Shown: positions 33,798 to 44,887, numbered from the stretch's first letter. The stretch: DNA of 64,000 nt from Brachionus rotundiformis (GCA_016802295.1 JAESIW010000208.1:80947-144946), one strand, 5' to 3'. The notes: generated from the sequence alone by a model not told the origin. Program-made: numbers and translations.

Positions 33798-34452
33798 TTT
33801 AGTATTTTACTTTAGAAATGTTAAAAACTAGCAAATTAATATTAAAATTGTGTGAAAAGGAAAGATTTTTGTTTTAAAAAAATTTAGCTTCATTTTGCAC
33901 CTGATAAAAGTATAATTACTTCTCATTTTTTTTCTAAATGATAGCGATTTTTCATCAAAAAAACATTATATAAAAATTTTAAAATTTGCATTACTTTGTT
34001 AAATAATTCTTTTTTACAAATATCTAATTATCAAATTGTTTTGCCTTATTTTAGCTAGAAATGAATTCTTTAAAATAAAACCAATTTGATAAACATAGGC
34101 GAATTGGTCATTCTTTTAGTATTCTTCTTTCTGAGTAAATAATTTGAAAATACTTAGTATATAAACGAAAAATAACTTAAGTTACCAAAAACTTATTATA
34201 TTATTAGAAAAAAAAATGGCCAAAATAAGATTAGTCTATAAACAATAGAATAACATTTATTTAATAGAATAATTGTGTGGAAGATTTTATTAATTATTAT
34301 AATTTAAAATATTTTTTCAAATTATTTTTCATTTTAATTCTGATGATTAAGTTTCTATTTTAAGAAAAATCTGAATAAAAAGGTGCTTAAAAGCATAACT
34401 TTTATTAAATACTCTTTTTATTTTTTAAATAAAATAAATTAATATTAAACTA
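33798..34452. other. Divergent promoter region
   Basis: 655 bp between the 5' ends of the VWDE-like gene (minus) and METTL7-like copy B (plus). AT-rich; nothing specific recognised. Confidence 0.5.
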
Positions 34453-35172
34453 ATGTATTGGTTCGTATTTTTTATCTTTTCTCTAATAATTATATTCAAG
34501 TTAGTATCTTTAATATTTCGGGCCTTTTTGCAAAATGTGGTAATGAAGATTCTTCACTTCAATATTGAGTCGACAAAACGAGATTTTTTCATCGAGACCA
34601 TTTCAAAAGTTAAAAGTAACAAAAAAAATGACCACTTGGAAATTTTGGAACTTGGAATTGGTACAGGTGAAAATTTCAGGCATTTCCCAAATGGTTCTAA
34701 TGTGACCATTCTTGACAAGACAGACATTTTTCTGCCCTATCTAAACGAATCGATTAAAAAGAACAATCGACAAGATTTAAATGTGTCCAAGTTGGTGGTG
34801 AGCACGGCCGAGGAAATGGTCGGCATTGAGTCAAATAGCATGGATCTTGTTGTTCACACTTTTATTCTCTGTTCAGTAGACGATTACTCAAAAGTAATGG
34901 AACAGATTTATCGGGTTCTGAAGCCAGGTGGTGTGTGCGTATTCATGGAACACTCAATAGACAATCAAAATATGGCAAGGAAATTGATGCAAAAGGTGAT
35001 TCAACCTTTAATGGGCGATTGTAAATTTCTGGACATGAGAAAAATACTTTTTTCTGGACCATATGATCATTTGGAATTTAAATTTCAATGTATCAAAAAT
35101 TTTTACTTGATTTTCGTTAATCCAATTGTTTATGGACATGGAATCAAAAATCCTAATAAAAATTTGATCTAA
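34453..35172 (+). CDS. METTL7-like membrane methyltransferase, copy B
   Basis: Intronless, 239 residues. It has an N-terminal membrane anchor and a class I methyltransferase domain with ELGIGTGENF, STAEEMVG, CSVDDY and RVLKPGG. The first 60 residues and the last 35 differ strongly from the other copies. The middle (34638-35038) is almost identical base for base to copies A and E, including silent positions, which points to gene conversion. It is head-to-head with the VWDE-like gene and tandem with copy C, which starts 119 bp after its stop. Confidence 0.88.
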   Translation: MYWFVFFIFSLIIIFKLVSLIFRAFLQNVVMKILHFNIESTKRDFFIETISKVKSNKKNDHLEILELGIGTGENFRHFPNGSNVTILDKTDIFLPYLNESIKKNNRQDLNVSKLVVSTAEEMVGIESNSMDLVVHTFILCSVDDYSKVMEQIYRVLKPGGVCVFMEHSIDNQNMARKLMQKVIQPLMGDCKFLDMRKILFSGPYDHLEFKFQCIKNFYLIFVNPIVYGHGIKNPNKNLI

Positions 35173-35290
35173 TTAAAAAAATTTGTTTAATCTATAAATA
35201 AAAACAAAATGTCTAAAATTAAAAAAACTATTTTTATCCTCTAGTAAATGAAATTTTGAAATCTAAAATCATATTTTCTAATTGAAAAAA

Positions 35291-35998
35291 ATGCTTTCAT
35301 TATTGATTGGAATCGTATCAGCATACTTCATTATCAAGTTAATTATAAAATTATGTTATCCCTCAATTCTCAGCTTTCTGATGAAAAGTATACATGCAAG
35401 CATGATAGATGTGAAATCAAAGCATTTTCAAGAAGCGTTGACCAAACTTAAAACAACCAAAAACAAGAGGCTTGAAATATTGGAACTAGGAATTGGTTGT
35501 GGTGAAAATTTTAAAAATTTTCCTACTGGATCTAATATTACCATACTTGACAAGACTGATATATTTTTGCCACACTTAAATGATTCTATTCAAAAAAATA
35601 ATCGTCAAGATTTAAAGATTTCTAGATTGGTAATTAACAACGCTGAGTCAATGGTTGATATTCGGTCAGATAGCATGGATGTTGTTGTGCATACACTCAT
35701 GCTTTGCAGTGTTACTGATTATCGCTTGGTCTTAGCCGAGATCTATCGGGTTCTTAAGCCTGGCGGTGTATGTATATTCATGGAGCATTCTTTGGACAAA
35801 AATAATCTGCCAAGAAAACTATTGCAAAGGTTGATGGAAAATCCTTTCAATTATTGCAAATTTCTGGACATGGAACAAATTCTAAAGTGTAGTTTGTATG
35901 AAGAGATGGTTCTGAAGGAACATAATATTTCAAAATTTTACTTAACCCATGTAAATCCTATTGTTTATGGATATGGTATTAAATCACCAAAGTTTTAA
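35291..35998 (+). CDS. METTL7-like membrane methyltransferase, copy C (divergent member)
   Basis: Intronless, 235 residues from the ATG at 35291; the in-frame codon at 35282 is TTG. Same plan as its neighbours: hydrophobic anchor (MLSLLIGIVSAYFIIKLI), ELGIGCGENF motif I with a Cys in place of Thr, ILDKTD, CSVTDY, RVLKPGG and FMEH. It differs from the other four copies along its whole length, so it has escaped recent conversion and is the best outgroup in the cluster. Likely the same kind of ER or lipid-droplet methyltransferase as METTL7A. Confidence 0.88.
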   Translation: MLSLLIGIVSAYFIIKLIIKLCYPSILSFLMKSIHASMIDVKSKHFQEALTKLKTTKNKRLEILELGIGCGENFKNFPTGSNITILDKTDIFLPHLNDSIQKNNRQDLKISRLVINNAESMVDIRSDSMDVVVHTLMLCSVTDYRLVLAEIYRVLKPGGVCIFMEHSLDKNNLPRKLLQRLMENPFNYCKFLDMEQILKCSLYEEMVLKEHNISKFYLTHVNPIVYGYGIKSPKF

Positions 35999-36059
35999 AT
36001 TAAAATACAATTCAGATAAATAAAAATTTTTAAAAAAAAGCTAGTTTGTAAAAAAAAAC

Positions 36060-36420
36060 AATACAACATTCAAAGACATTCGACAGGGTCTGTCATTTGT
36101 CCCTCATAGCCAAGTTGTCTGTGGATTCTGCCCCAGAATTTTAGACTGGATTAGAGACCTGATTCGTAACAACAGCAATCTCGCCTAAATCCACAGCAGC
36201 TCAGTGTCTCATTTCGGACCGGCCAGAGCACAAGGAGACTGTCCGGTAGGCCTCAGCCAATTGTACGTAGAGAGCCAATTTCTTTACGAACAGAGTTGTC
36301 AATGAATGGAATGCTCTGCCGGCTGAGGTCATTAAATTGAACTCAGTCAATCAACTCAAGAATTGCTACGATGCCTTCTTGACCGTACACCAAATTTTTA
36401 CCACAAAACAATTTTAATTT
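36060..36420 (+). mobile_element. Internally deleted non-LTR retrotransposon remnant
   Basis: The plus strand shows pieces of reverse transcriptase in shifted frames (FDRVCHLSLIAKLS, then CGFCPRILDWIRDLI, the region after the RT active site). Directly after comes an ORF2 C-terminal tail (FFTNRVVNEWNALPAEVI to the stop at about 36415). Most of the RT between them is missing. Several stops and shifts make it a relic. Confidence 0.7.
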
Positions 36421-36780
36421 TAATTTACTTAACAATTAATTAATAATTTATTCCTCTCACAGTTCCTTCTAATTTCTTACTTTGTACTGCAAATATTGGC
36501 TGTGACTCTAAGAATTTGTAGTTATATTTCTGTAAATTCACTTGTATAGTGTAAGTGCCCCCACACTCGTGTTTTTATTGAAAAATTCAAGCTCTTAGAT
36601 GATGGAAAATTTTCTTCAAATTAAATTTTTATAAGGATCTAAGTATGCTTTACAGGAAGGTAACAGTGCTGGTATTCAGTTTATAACAGGCCTCATCTGA
36701 TATCACATATTAACATATGAAAATTAATGATATCAGGTATTAGTTTATATCAACTTATATCATTATTTTTTCGACAAAAT
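36421..36780. other. Intergenic between element relics
   Basis: No gene. A run of TATCA-rich words near 36700-36840 may be the end of the neighbouring Tc1-like relic. Confidence 0.4.
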
Positions 36781-36785
36781 TGCTA

Positions 36786-37425
36786 TCAGTTGGTATCAGA
36801 TTCGATCAGATTGTACCAGAAGATAACAGAATTTGTGTTTGCCATTTTGGCATCCATGTATGACCATAAGTTCTCTATTGGGTTGAGATCTGGTGAACGG
36901 GCACACCATGGCAGAACCTCAATGTTCTGTTCTTTCAACCAGTCCCTTACTGAGTCGGCAGTATGTGCCGAAACGCCATCTTGCTGTAAATCCAAGGGTC
37001 GTCTGGCTCAAATAGCAGGTCAACAGATGGTAAAAGGTTGTTTTCCAGGGTGTTGATGTAGACAAATTGAATTCCTCCTGTATAAATGTTGCTTATACCA
37101 GTGCCTTTGTCTATCTTTTATGGTTAAAAGGGGTTTTCTGAGCGCTGTATGGGACTCTGATTAAAATCATTGGCGAGTTTTTGATAGCTAGATGTAGGGT
37201 CTTTTCTTATCTCTCTAAAAATGTAATTTTCATCCCTAAAAGTCAACTTTCGAGGTCTACCAGAACGGCTTCGATCAGATACAGTCTTTTCATATCGTAT
37301 TTTAATTGAAGAGACACATTTTGGAGATACACCTAAAATCTCATTTTGCTTTTTATCTCAACTTTTTAGCAGACCAACGATCTGCCATTTTAGTGGGCTA
37401 GAGACGTTTTTTTACCCATTTTTTG
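36786..37425 (-). mobile_element. Tc1/mariner transposase relic 1
   Basis: On the minus strand, broken frames read in order: an N-terminal helix-turn-helix part (GVSPKCVSSIKIRYEKT, about 37275-37330), a GRPRKLT hook and a second HTH (DENYIFREIRKDPTSSYQKLANDFN, about 37170-37240). The catalytic region (DGVSAHTADSVRDWLKEQN, then SPDLNPIENLW, about 36820-36990) follows. The DDE catalytic Asp and Glu neighbourhoods are recognisable. Frameshifts separate the parts. Non-functional. Confidence 0.8.
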
Positions 37426-37829
37426 GTAATTTTTTGGTTAAGTTATTTTGAATTGACCTAAGTAGTTGGAGAATATTTATTTTAAGTAGCTTTAGAGCAC
37501 ACTAATCAAAATTAGAAGCTATTTAAGAATTAATCATTAAGGTGTGAAAGAAGGTAGCAATGGTAGCTAAAACTTTAGGTTTACCCGAATTTCTAAACTT
37601 TTGCACCGACTTTAATTTTAGATTTTTAGAGGAAGTTTTTTCATTAAAAGTTTATTAAATTTTTATTCTGAGTGTCATATATCAAATTGTAGAGAAAAAA
37701 AATCTAGAAATTAGTGCTTTTATTTTTTTTCTTTTGTACTCAATTTTTCGTAAAATACAACAAGTAAACAATTTAAGATAAATAAAATAACCAATTTCTA
37801 ACAAACCCATTTTATTCTGGACAATTAAA

Positions 37830-38130
37830 GTATATAAATATTTATTTACTGTATGTTTCCTATCTTAATCTTGAATAATAGAGACGAATATATTGAAAAA
37901 TAGAGATAAAGCAAATTGAATCAAATGCTCACAATGAATTTCATTAAAGCCATGAGAATTAAAATAATTGTCAAAGGTCTGAAATAAAACTTAATCAATT
38001 TCTTTAAATTGAAATCAAATAACATTGCTAGAAAGTTTGTTAGTTTGAGTGACGAAATTCCTCCCCAGATGTTTATTTTAGTCCTAAAAATAGTTCCACT
38101 GGCTATTGAATTTCTAAAAGGGAAATCTTA
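37830..38130 (-). mobile_element. Tc1/mariner-type transposase relic 2
   Basis: Minus-strand fragments read INIWGGISS (about 38045-38080) and, some 200 bases on, QD-stop-DRKHTVNK (about 37840-37875). These correspond to the WGGIS and QDNDPKHTS regions around the second catalytic Asp of Tc1-like transposases. Sequence unlike relic 1, so a separate family. Badly decayed. Confidence 0.5.
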
Positions 38131-38473
38131 GATGATAAAGTGAAATTTCTCTATTCCGAATTATTGACTCGTCCAAAAAAATATAATATAGAAAATCAAA
38201 TTTTTAATATTTAAAGCACCATTCAAAGCTAGCTATTTTTTTGTTGTTTAGTAAGATTCCGTTAACAGTTTGTTCTTCTATATCTGAAACTTTTTTAAAA
38301 ATTATTAATTTATTTTTCAATAAATATTAAAAAATCCATATATAACGATAAGCTCTTATTGCTCTCTCTGTAACACAAACACCAAAAACATTTCATATTT
38401 AAGGTCTTTTGAACTATTTATTTCTTAATTATCTATAGATTCAAGCCAAACTCCTAAAATCAATCACTCATCG

Positions 38474-38680
38474 ATGAATCTACGTAAAAAACCAAGACTC
38501 AGGAAGCAACTTTGCTTGTCAAAACCTAGAGAAAACTTCTTCACGAACAGAGTAGCTTCGTTATGGAACGAGCTACCGGACACTGTAGTTTCTGCAAAAT
38601 CAACAAATGCATTCAAAGACAAGTTTGACAAATTCAGATCCCAGCAATTGGCGGCTAATGATACTACTATAGTCGAATAA
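38474..38680 (+). mobile_element. Non-LTR retrotransposon ORF2 C-terminal fragment
   Basis: An open 68-codon stretch with the conserved tail pattern (ENFFTNRVASLWNELPDTVV, then SAKSTNAFKDKFDKF) and a natural stop. Only the 3' end of the element is present. Different sequence from the tails at 30.3 and 36.3 kb, so probably another family. Confidence 0.75.
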
Positions 38681-39260
38681 CCCATTGGTTATTCTTCTTC
38701 ATCTGATTCTAATATCAGATTGTAGTCTCTCCTTCATATTCATATTCATATTCTATAGTGGATTGGTAAAGTGGTTATTTAATGCAAATCTTGAAGATTT
38801 TTTTCTTTCACTCACTTCAATATAATTTAGTATGGTGTCGGTAAATTTTTATTGTCTATTGTTGAAAATATGAAAAATCTATCCATATTCTCTTTCCAGA
38901 GTCATATAATAAGAACGGCTTTTCATTAAGAGTAACAGTTGAATAATTAGGTATTTCAATACTAGTGTGTTCGTATTAGCTAGCTAGTAGCCTGTTCTTC
39001 AGTAATTTTTGAAGTCAATTCACTTAATCCATTTAAAGTAAATGATTTTGGTTTGTTCAAAACAAACGATGTCGATAAAGGTATGCCTGATGCCCAAATA
39101 TTTTGTGTATTATCTTAGAAATAAAGAATGATTTATTTAAATTGGGGTGTAGCGCAGGTGTTCTGGATTCTTATGTAACAATATTGAAAAAACTAATCTT
39201 GTTACTGATTTCAACTCAGAGTATATTCCGAAGAATAAAAAATGTTAATTTAAAAGAATA
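38681..39260. other. Relic-rich spacer
   Basis: No gene recognised. It lies between the non-LTR tail and the Cys-rich relic; the base composition suggests more element-derived DNA that I cannot name. Confidence 0.35.
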
Positions 39261-39428
39261 ACTGCCCTTGAAGCAGTAAGAATCTTGTCGGTAGGGCACG
39301 GACAAGGTTTTTTAAAATGTTCATTTACTGGAGAATGGGCCACTATTCTAAGCTCGTGTCCAAAAGCTGAATTGAAATGCCGCTCAAAATGTCAAGATAA
39401 AAGTTTTATTTGTATAAACTATGACTAA
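39261..39428 (+). mobile_element. Cys-rich tail of an unidentified transposon protein (relic)
   Basis: The plus frame reads TALEAVRILSVGHGQGFLKC, then C-P-KAELKCRSKC, to a stop. G-GQG--KC-C--C-----C-C-KA---C-S-C(H) tails occur next to integrase-like domains in some animal transposons. Here several Cys have been replaced. The upstream integrase is not present in readable form. Low confidence. Confidence 0.35.
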
Positions 39429-39896
39429 TATTTTATATATATTTGACTATTAATTGTAAGATATATTGTTAAATATATCCTGAGTCGTATCAATCAAAGG
39501 CACCAGTATTTGGCTTTCGAAATTTTTATATATTTTTTTTTCCATCAATAAAAAAAGATACCAGTTGAACTTTAGTGCAAATTAAATCTTGCTAATAAAT
39601 ATATTAAGATAAACAGTCTAAATTTTGGATTTAAAAGTAAAAAAATAGAATTATAATAATATTTTGCTTCGTTTAAAGCATAAAAAAGCAATTAGGTATA
39701 TTTGTTGAATTGAGAATAAAAAAATACTTAGAATAAATAGCATATCAGTAAAAATCAAGAGAATTTAAAATAAATTTTTTTTATAACTTAGGTATGTTTT
39801 ATGTTTCATAATGATTAAGCAAATATTTATTTAATATAAAAAAATGAATACATATTTTATAAATTTAGAAAAATAAAAATTGATGGAAAATTTAGA
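39429..39896. other. Intergenic, upstream of METTL7-like copy D
   Basis: AT-rich, nothing recognised beyond the presumed promoter. Confidence 0.5.
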
Positions 39897-40601
39897 ATGA
39901 TTTGGGCGTATCTATTAGCTGTCTTGGTTATACCAATTGTGGCCTTGAAAATTTTTATGAGATTTTTTTCAGGGACATTTCTAAATTTAATAATGAATTA
40001 TATTCATTCGAATTTGGAGGTAGTAAAAATAAGGCTTTTTGATGAGGCTATTTCAAATATTAAAAGCAACAAAAAAAATGATCGCTTGGAAATTTTGGAA
40101 CTTGGAATTGGTACAGGTGAAAATTTCAGGCATTTCCCAAATGGTTCTAATGTGACCATTCTTGACAAGACAGACATTTTTCTGCCCTATCTAAACGAAT
40201 CGATTAAAAAGAACAATCGACAAGATTTAAATGTGTCCAAGCTGGTGGTGAGCACGGCCGAGGAAATGGTCGGCATTGAGTCAAATAGCATGGATCTTGT
40301 TGTTCACACTTTTATGCTTTGTTCGGTAGATGATCATTTAAAGGTAATGAGTCAAGTCTACCGAGTTTTGAAGCCAGGTGGTGTGTGCATCTTTATGGAA
40401 CACTCATTAGACACTATGAACTTGAAAAGAAGATTATTACAAAAATTGATGGCAAAAATTTTAGGTGATAGATTTCTGGATATGAGAAAAATACTTTCTT
40501 CTGGTCCATATGAACAGATTCAGCTAAAAAATTATGAAATAAACAGCTATCTCATTACTTTTGTCAATCCAGTAGTATATGGTTATGGATTAAAATCTTA
40601 A
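39897..40601 (+). CDS. METTL7-like membrane methyltransferase, copy D
   Basis: Intronless, 234 residues. N-terminal anchor (MIWAYLLAVLVIPIVAL), then the methyltransferase domain with ELGIGTGENF, STAEEMVG, LCSVDDH, RVLKPGG and FMEH. The bases at about 40080-40315 are nearly identical to copies A, B and E; after CACACTTTTAT the sequence switches abruptly to a divergent version. The switch marks the edge of a shorter conversion tract than in the others. Family and likely role as for the other copies. Confidence 0.88.
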   Translation: MIWAYLLAVLVIPIVALKIFMRFFSGTFLNLIMNYIHSNLEVVKIRLFDEAISNIKSNKKNDRLEILELGIGTGENFRHFPNGSNVTILDKTDIFLPYLNESIKKNNRQDLNVSKLVVSTAEEMVGIESNSMDLVVHTFMLCSVDDHLKVMSQVYRVLKPGGVCIFMEHSLDTMNLKRRLLQKLMAKILGDRFLDMRKILSSGPYEQIQLKNYEINSYLITFVNPVVYGYGLKS

Positions 40602-40944
40602 AAAATAATTTATTTTCTTTTAATTTAATATTTTAATAATAGATTAAGTTATTTTTTAATAAAAAATAGAACAATAATTAAAATAAAAATTATTTACAAA
40701 TTAAAATTAATGCTCTTAAATGTACTAGTTTATTTTTTTCGCATCACTACGGCAACTTATATAACATCTTTTTTGTTTTATATAAACTTTCGAAGGATAA
40801 GGCTATAAAAATGTGTGTATAAATAGATGTTTTTTTGTCATTTATTTAAATATTTTGTTCAATTTCAAAAAAGCTTTTTTACCTATCAATAATATGTTAG
40901 AGTTCGAGTATTGTCCATTGTATGAAATTGAATTTGAAGGAATC
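40602..40944. other. 3' flank of copy D
   Basis: AT-rich. A short open frame begins at 40813 (ATG), runs into block B and ends at 41019. It may contain an exon relic but has no known similarity. Confidence 0.4.
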
Positions 40945-41620
40945 AAAAACGTGACTTTCTTTATTAGGTGGTCGTCAATTCATGGTATGTTTAGTTCATT
41001 CCCGTATTGGTCTGGTTAACACAGCTTCATTTACATACACAAATAACTAAATAATTTTTTTCTTAATATCCTTTTAGGTTAACACTTCAATTTTATTTGG
41101 TCAAGAAACTTGGTTTCCAATTTGGAAAATTATTTTAATATACTAAATATACTAAATATAAATTAACTTTTTTATATTACCAAAATCTCTAATTTTATTT
41201 TAGAATATATGTGAAAATTCTAAAACTATACTTCTTTAAAATCAAAAGCTTTGGTTTTTTTGATTATCTTTGTTGCAAAAGAACGCCAAGAGATGAGAGC
41301 TTTATGAATATTAGTAAACTTTTCAGGAAACACTAAAATGATTAAAATTTAAGTTTTAAAAAAACTTGACATATTTTTATTGCTTTGACAATTTTTGGAA
41401 AGATTTATGGTATCAAATTTTGCTAATTTAATTGAGATAAAAACTATCAGAGCAGATTGTTGATATTTTTTTATGAGAAAACCATCATGAATCTAAAAAA
41501 AATTATTTTACTTACTAAATTTTAAATAATGATCATTCAAGTCAAAAATTTTTAATTTCTAGTAAAAAATAAAATAAAATAAAGAAGAATAAGATCCTAA
41601 ATTTAAAAATAGATTTAAAA
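40945..41620. repeat. Block B copy 2, direct repeat of 26371-27000
   Basis: Same anchors as the 26-kb copy. The beginning looks exon-like: an open frame ending NVTFFIRWSSIHG followed by a donor-like GGTATGT, with an acceptor-like TCCTTTTAG downstream. However, joining the two does not give a continuing frame. Possibly a decayed gene fragment duplicated with the METTL7 region. Confidence 0.55.
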
Positions 41621-42269
41621 ATTAAAATAAGTTAGATTAGATAAAAACAGTTATCAAGAAATGTTTTTAATTATTATCAAAAAATAAAAAAAAATTAAAA
41701 GAAACCAATTTAGTTTTAAAATTAAATTTTTTTTAATAAAAAGTCGAATTGATTATTTTAAAAAAATGGTCAGTACATTTAAGAACATTAATTTTAATTT
41801 TTAAATGATTTTTATTTTGATTACACATTTCGAGTTCCATTGTATGTTCAATTTCTAGACAATTCTAAACCACTTTAATGCAAAAATAAACTCTAAGTTT
41901 TAATTATTTACAAAAAAAAATCTTAAGCAAAAGCACAGCTATCAATTTATTTTTTTAAAAAAGATTCTTAACTTTAATTCTAATGCAAATTTAAAATTTA
42001 TATTTAAGAACAAATAAAAATTAAATTTTCTGAAGAAAATGTTTGTTAAAAAAAATTTAAAAAATATTTTAAATTAAAAAAATATGAAAAGGAGCAAAAT
42101 TAATAATAAAATACTTATAATTATGATAAAAAAATGTAACTTTATTTTGTCGTTCCTAAAATATCTCAACTTATGTGGTAAATAAATTTTTTAACTTGGG
42201 AAAAATGAATCATTTCATTTAAAAGAAAAATTTTAATTAAATCTGATTTCTTTTAGAATTTAAACAAAA
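41621..42269. repeat. Promoter block of METTL7-like copy E
   Basis: Upstream region of copy E. The part from about 41850 matches 25960-26370 inverted. AT-rich, no other feature. Confidence 0.55.
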
Positions 42270-42977
42270 ATGAATTGGTTATATATTTTAGGCGTATTAT
42301 TTTCAATTTTGATAACTCTAAAATATCTTATGAAAAAATATTTTGGAGACATTCTAAATTTTATAATGAACTTTATTCATTCGAACCTCAAAGAAGTAAA
42401 ACCAAAGCTTTTTGATGAGGCTATTTCAAATATTAAAAGCACCAAAAAAAATGATCGCTTGGAAATTTTGGAACTTGGAATTGGTACAGGTGAAAATTTC
42501 AGGCATTTCCCAAATGGTTCTAATGTGACCATTCTTGACAAGACAGACATTTTTCTGCCCTATCTAAACGAATCGATTAAAAAGAACAATCGACAAGATT
42601 TAAATGTGTCCAAGCTGGTGGTGAGCACGGCCGAGGAAATGGTCGGCATTGAGTCAAATAGCATGGATCTTGTTGTTCACACTTTTATTCTCTGTTCAGT
42701 AGACGATTACTCAAAAGTAATGGAACAGATTTATCGGGTTCTGAAGCCAGGTGGTGTGTGCGTATTCATGGAACACTCAATAGACAATCAAAATATGGCA
42801 AGGAAATTGATGCAAAAGGTGATTCAACCTTTAATGGGCGATTGTAAATTTCTGGACATGAAAAAATTATTGAAATCTGGACCTTATGATGATTTGATTC
42901 TAAAAAACTGCAAAGTACAGAGCCCATTAATTACTTTTGTTAATCCAGTTGTATTTGGCTATGGAATAAAAATATAA
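42270..42977 (+). CDS. METTL7-like membrane methyltransferase, copy E
   Basis: Intronless, 235 residues, the closest relative of copy A: same start (MNWLYILG), same C-terminus and same 3' flank for about 200 bp, but in the opposite orientation 17 kb away. Anchor, ELGIGTGENF, ILDKTD, CSVDDY, RVLKPGG and FMEH are all intact. The central ~400 bp (42460-42861) matches copies A and B almost perfectly. A patch of replacements lies around residues 26-40. It converges on the FAM47-like gene. Confidence 0.88.
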   Translation: MNWLYILGVLFSILITLKYLMKKYFGDILNFIMNFIHSNLKEVKPKLFDEAISNIKSTKKNDRLEILELGIGTGENFRHFPNGSNVTILDKTDIFLPYLNESIKKNNRQDLNVSKLVVSTAEEMVGIESNSMDLVVHTFILCSVDDYSKVMEQIYRVLKPGGVCVFMEHSIDNQNMARKLMQKVIQPLMGDCKFLDMKKLLKSGPYDDLILKNCKVQSPLITFVNPVVFGYGIKI

Positions 42978-43263
42978 ATTTTTTATAAAGTTTATTCCAC
43001 TCCTTGTCAATTATACTTTTAGAAATAATTATTTAGTTTTAAAGATAATATGTTTTAGTTTGTCTAATTTTTATTAGACATTGATAATAAAAATGAATTT
43101 TTCATTTAAATTAAATATTTGAAAATTCAAAAAAATAAAATTTTGTTTTACTTTTCATTGACAGAGTCATATTTCTATATTTTAAATAAAGCTATGTTTA
43201 TAATGAAATTAAATGTTTTTATTTTGAAAATTATTAAATACAAAAGTTATGAAAAGATAAATA

Positions 43264-44887
43264 TCAAGCCGATCTGTCCAAACTTGAACTCATGAAATTT
43301 TTCGAATCGCTTCCTTGACTGGCTGATGCTACTGCTTGAGATTTCACTATTTGTTCCCCTTCCCATTCTTCCAGCTCTTCTACCATCTTAATAAAAATTA
43401 ATGATAACCAAAATAAATAGATCCAATTAGTTTAATGCTAATTACTCTTGGAACTCGTTGAGGTTTTTTATCTTTTACAAACTTCTTGAACGCTTGAGCT
43501 CCGTGAAGAGGGGCCAACCGGGAGTTCTGAATTTAAATTGTTTAAATTAGAAAATATCTTCCAAACTCTTAATTTTACAATATCTTCATATTTTTTTTTT
43601 GCTTCGATTTTTTCTGCATCATTCTTTACTTTTGGATCAATTAATTTCTCATTAGCTGCCATTTTTTGCCAATGCTCCTTTCCTAAATACCAAGCACCAT
43701 ATCTAATTCCATGCTTTTTACCCTAAATAAAAATAGTTTATAAATTTTCTTCCAAATAACAAACCCACTGTATATTCTTCGCGATATATTTGTTTTGCCA
43801 ATTGATCCTCGGAATTATCTTGCATAGGCACAGAGACATGAGGTCTCAGTTCTTGAGGAATATTGGTAAGTTCCACAATGTTAATAGGAACACTCAAAGG
43901 CGGTTTGGTGTCGTAGCCACTGGCGAATAGAGTGGTCAAAGTCAACTGATCTATATTATGTTCACCTCCGAGAGACTTGACCCAGTCACAGAATTCTTCA
44001 GTTACTTTTTTGATATGGGCATCAATTGCTTTGGCTTTGATTTGCTCTGGCTCCGGGCCCTTACACTTGGCCTTGGCATCCTCTTTTTTCAGTAACCATT
44101 TATAATTATTTTTAATTTCTTTTTTTTCATTTTCTCCTTTTTTCTTTTCATTATGCTCCTTTTTCAAAAATTCTTCCAATTTCTGACCTTCTTCTCGACT
44201 TTTACCAAAAGTAATTATAAAATAAAATGAATATTGTTTAATTACATATTCCGGCGGTACATTTGGCTATCTTCGTCAAGCACTTTGCTCTCAACCTTTT
44301 CAATTGAGTCGCCAGCTCTATGGTCATAAGAAAAACTCGATTCATTCTGATTTCTCGATGGTCTACTTATCTCTGGATCGAGAATGTCTAGAATTTCTTC
44401 GAAAAGTTCCTGTGGAAGACCTTCTTCCAAATGTGAGTACAATGCCAAGGGGTGTTTGGATAAATCTTCCAATATTTGGTTGATATAATCTTGTCTTGTC
44501 TCAGCTAAAGGAATTTTCTTTGAAAAGCATCGCTGATAATTGCTTAGTCGTTCCGAGGCTGCCAAAGAGCTCTCTTTGAACTTCCACTTTTCGTTTTTAA
44601 TTGTTGGACCCGGCCCTTTATTAGGCTAAATTCTAATTATTTAAAAGCTACCTTTTTAATTTTTTTCTTACTTTAATTATGAGATCATGGTGTGGTGGTG
44701 GTAAACCATCACGGAAGTCATCCAGACCATCTTTAATAAAAACCCATTGTTTTGGATCTATTGTTTTGTCTTTATTTTTTGAATATTTTTCCTTAAGTCT
44801 TTCTTTATACCAAGGCTGTGGCTTAACGACCCGAGCTTTGTCCTCGATCCGAGGCAACATAACATACTTTATGCCATCGTTGTTCAT
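43264..44887 (-). CDS. FAM47E: FAM47-family protein
   Basis: Six exons on the minus strand: 44672-44887, 44246-44625, 43769-44198, 43567-43722, 43446-43526 and 43264-43386. All are in frame, giving 461 residues. The donor at the end of exon 3 (GTGGGT) is slightly unusual. Recognisable FAM47E-like blocks are PWYKERL and WVFIKDGLDDFRDGLPP near the N-terminus, HPLALYSHLEEGLPQELFEEILDILDPE in the second exon (abridged: HPLALYSHLEEG), GIRYGAWYL with LIDPK, and LHGAQAFKKFV near the C-terminus. A Lys/Glu-rich coiled-coil-like stretch lies in exon 3. Mammalian FAM47E is linked to PRMT5 and histone arginine methylation; the role here is unknown. Family assignment is from remembered motif order and is fairly confident. 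Confidence 0.75.
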
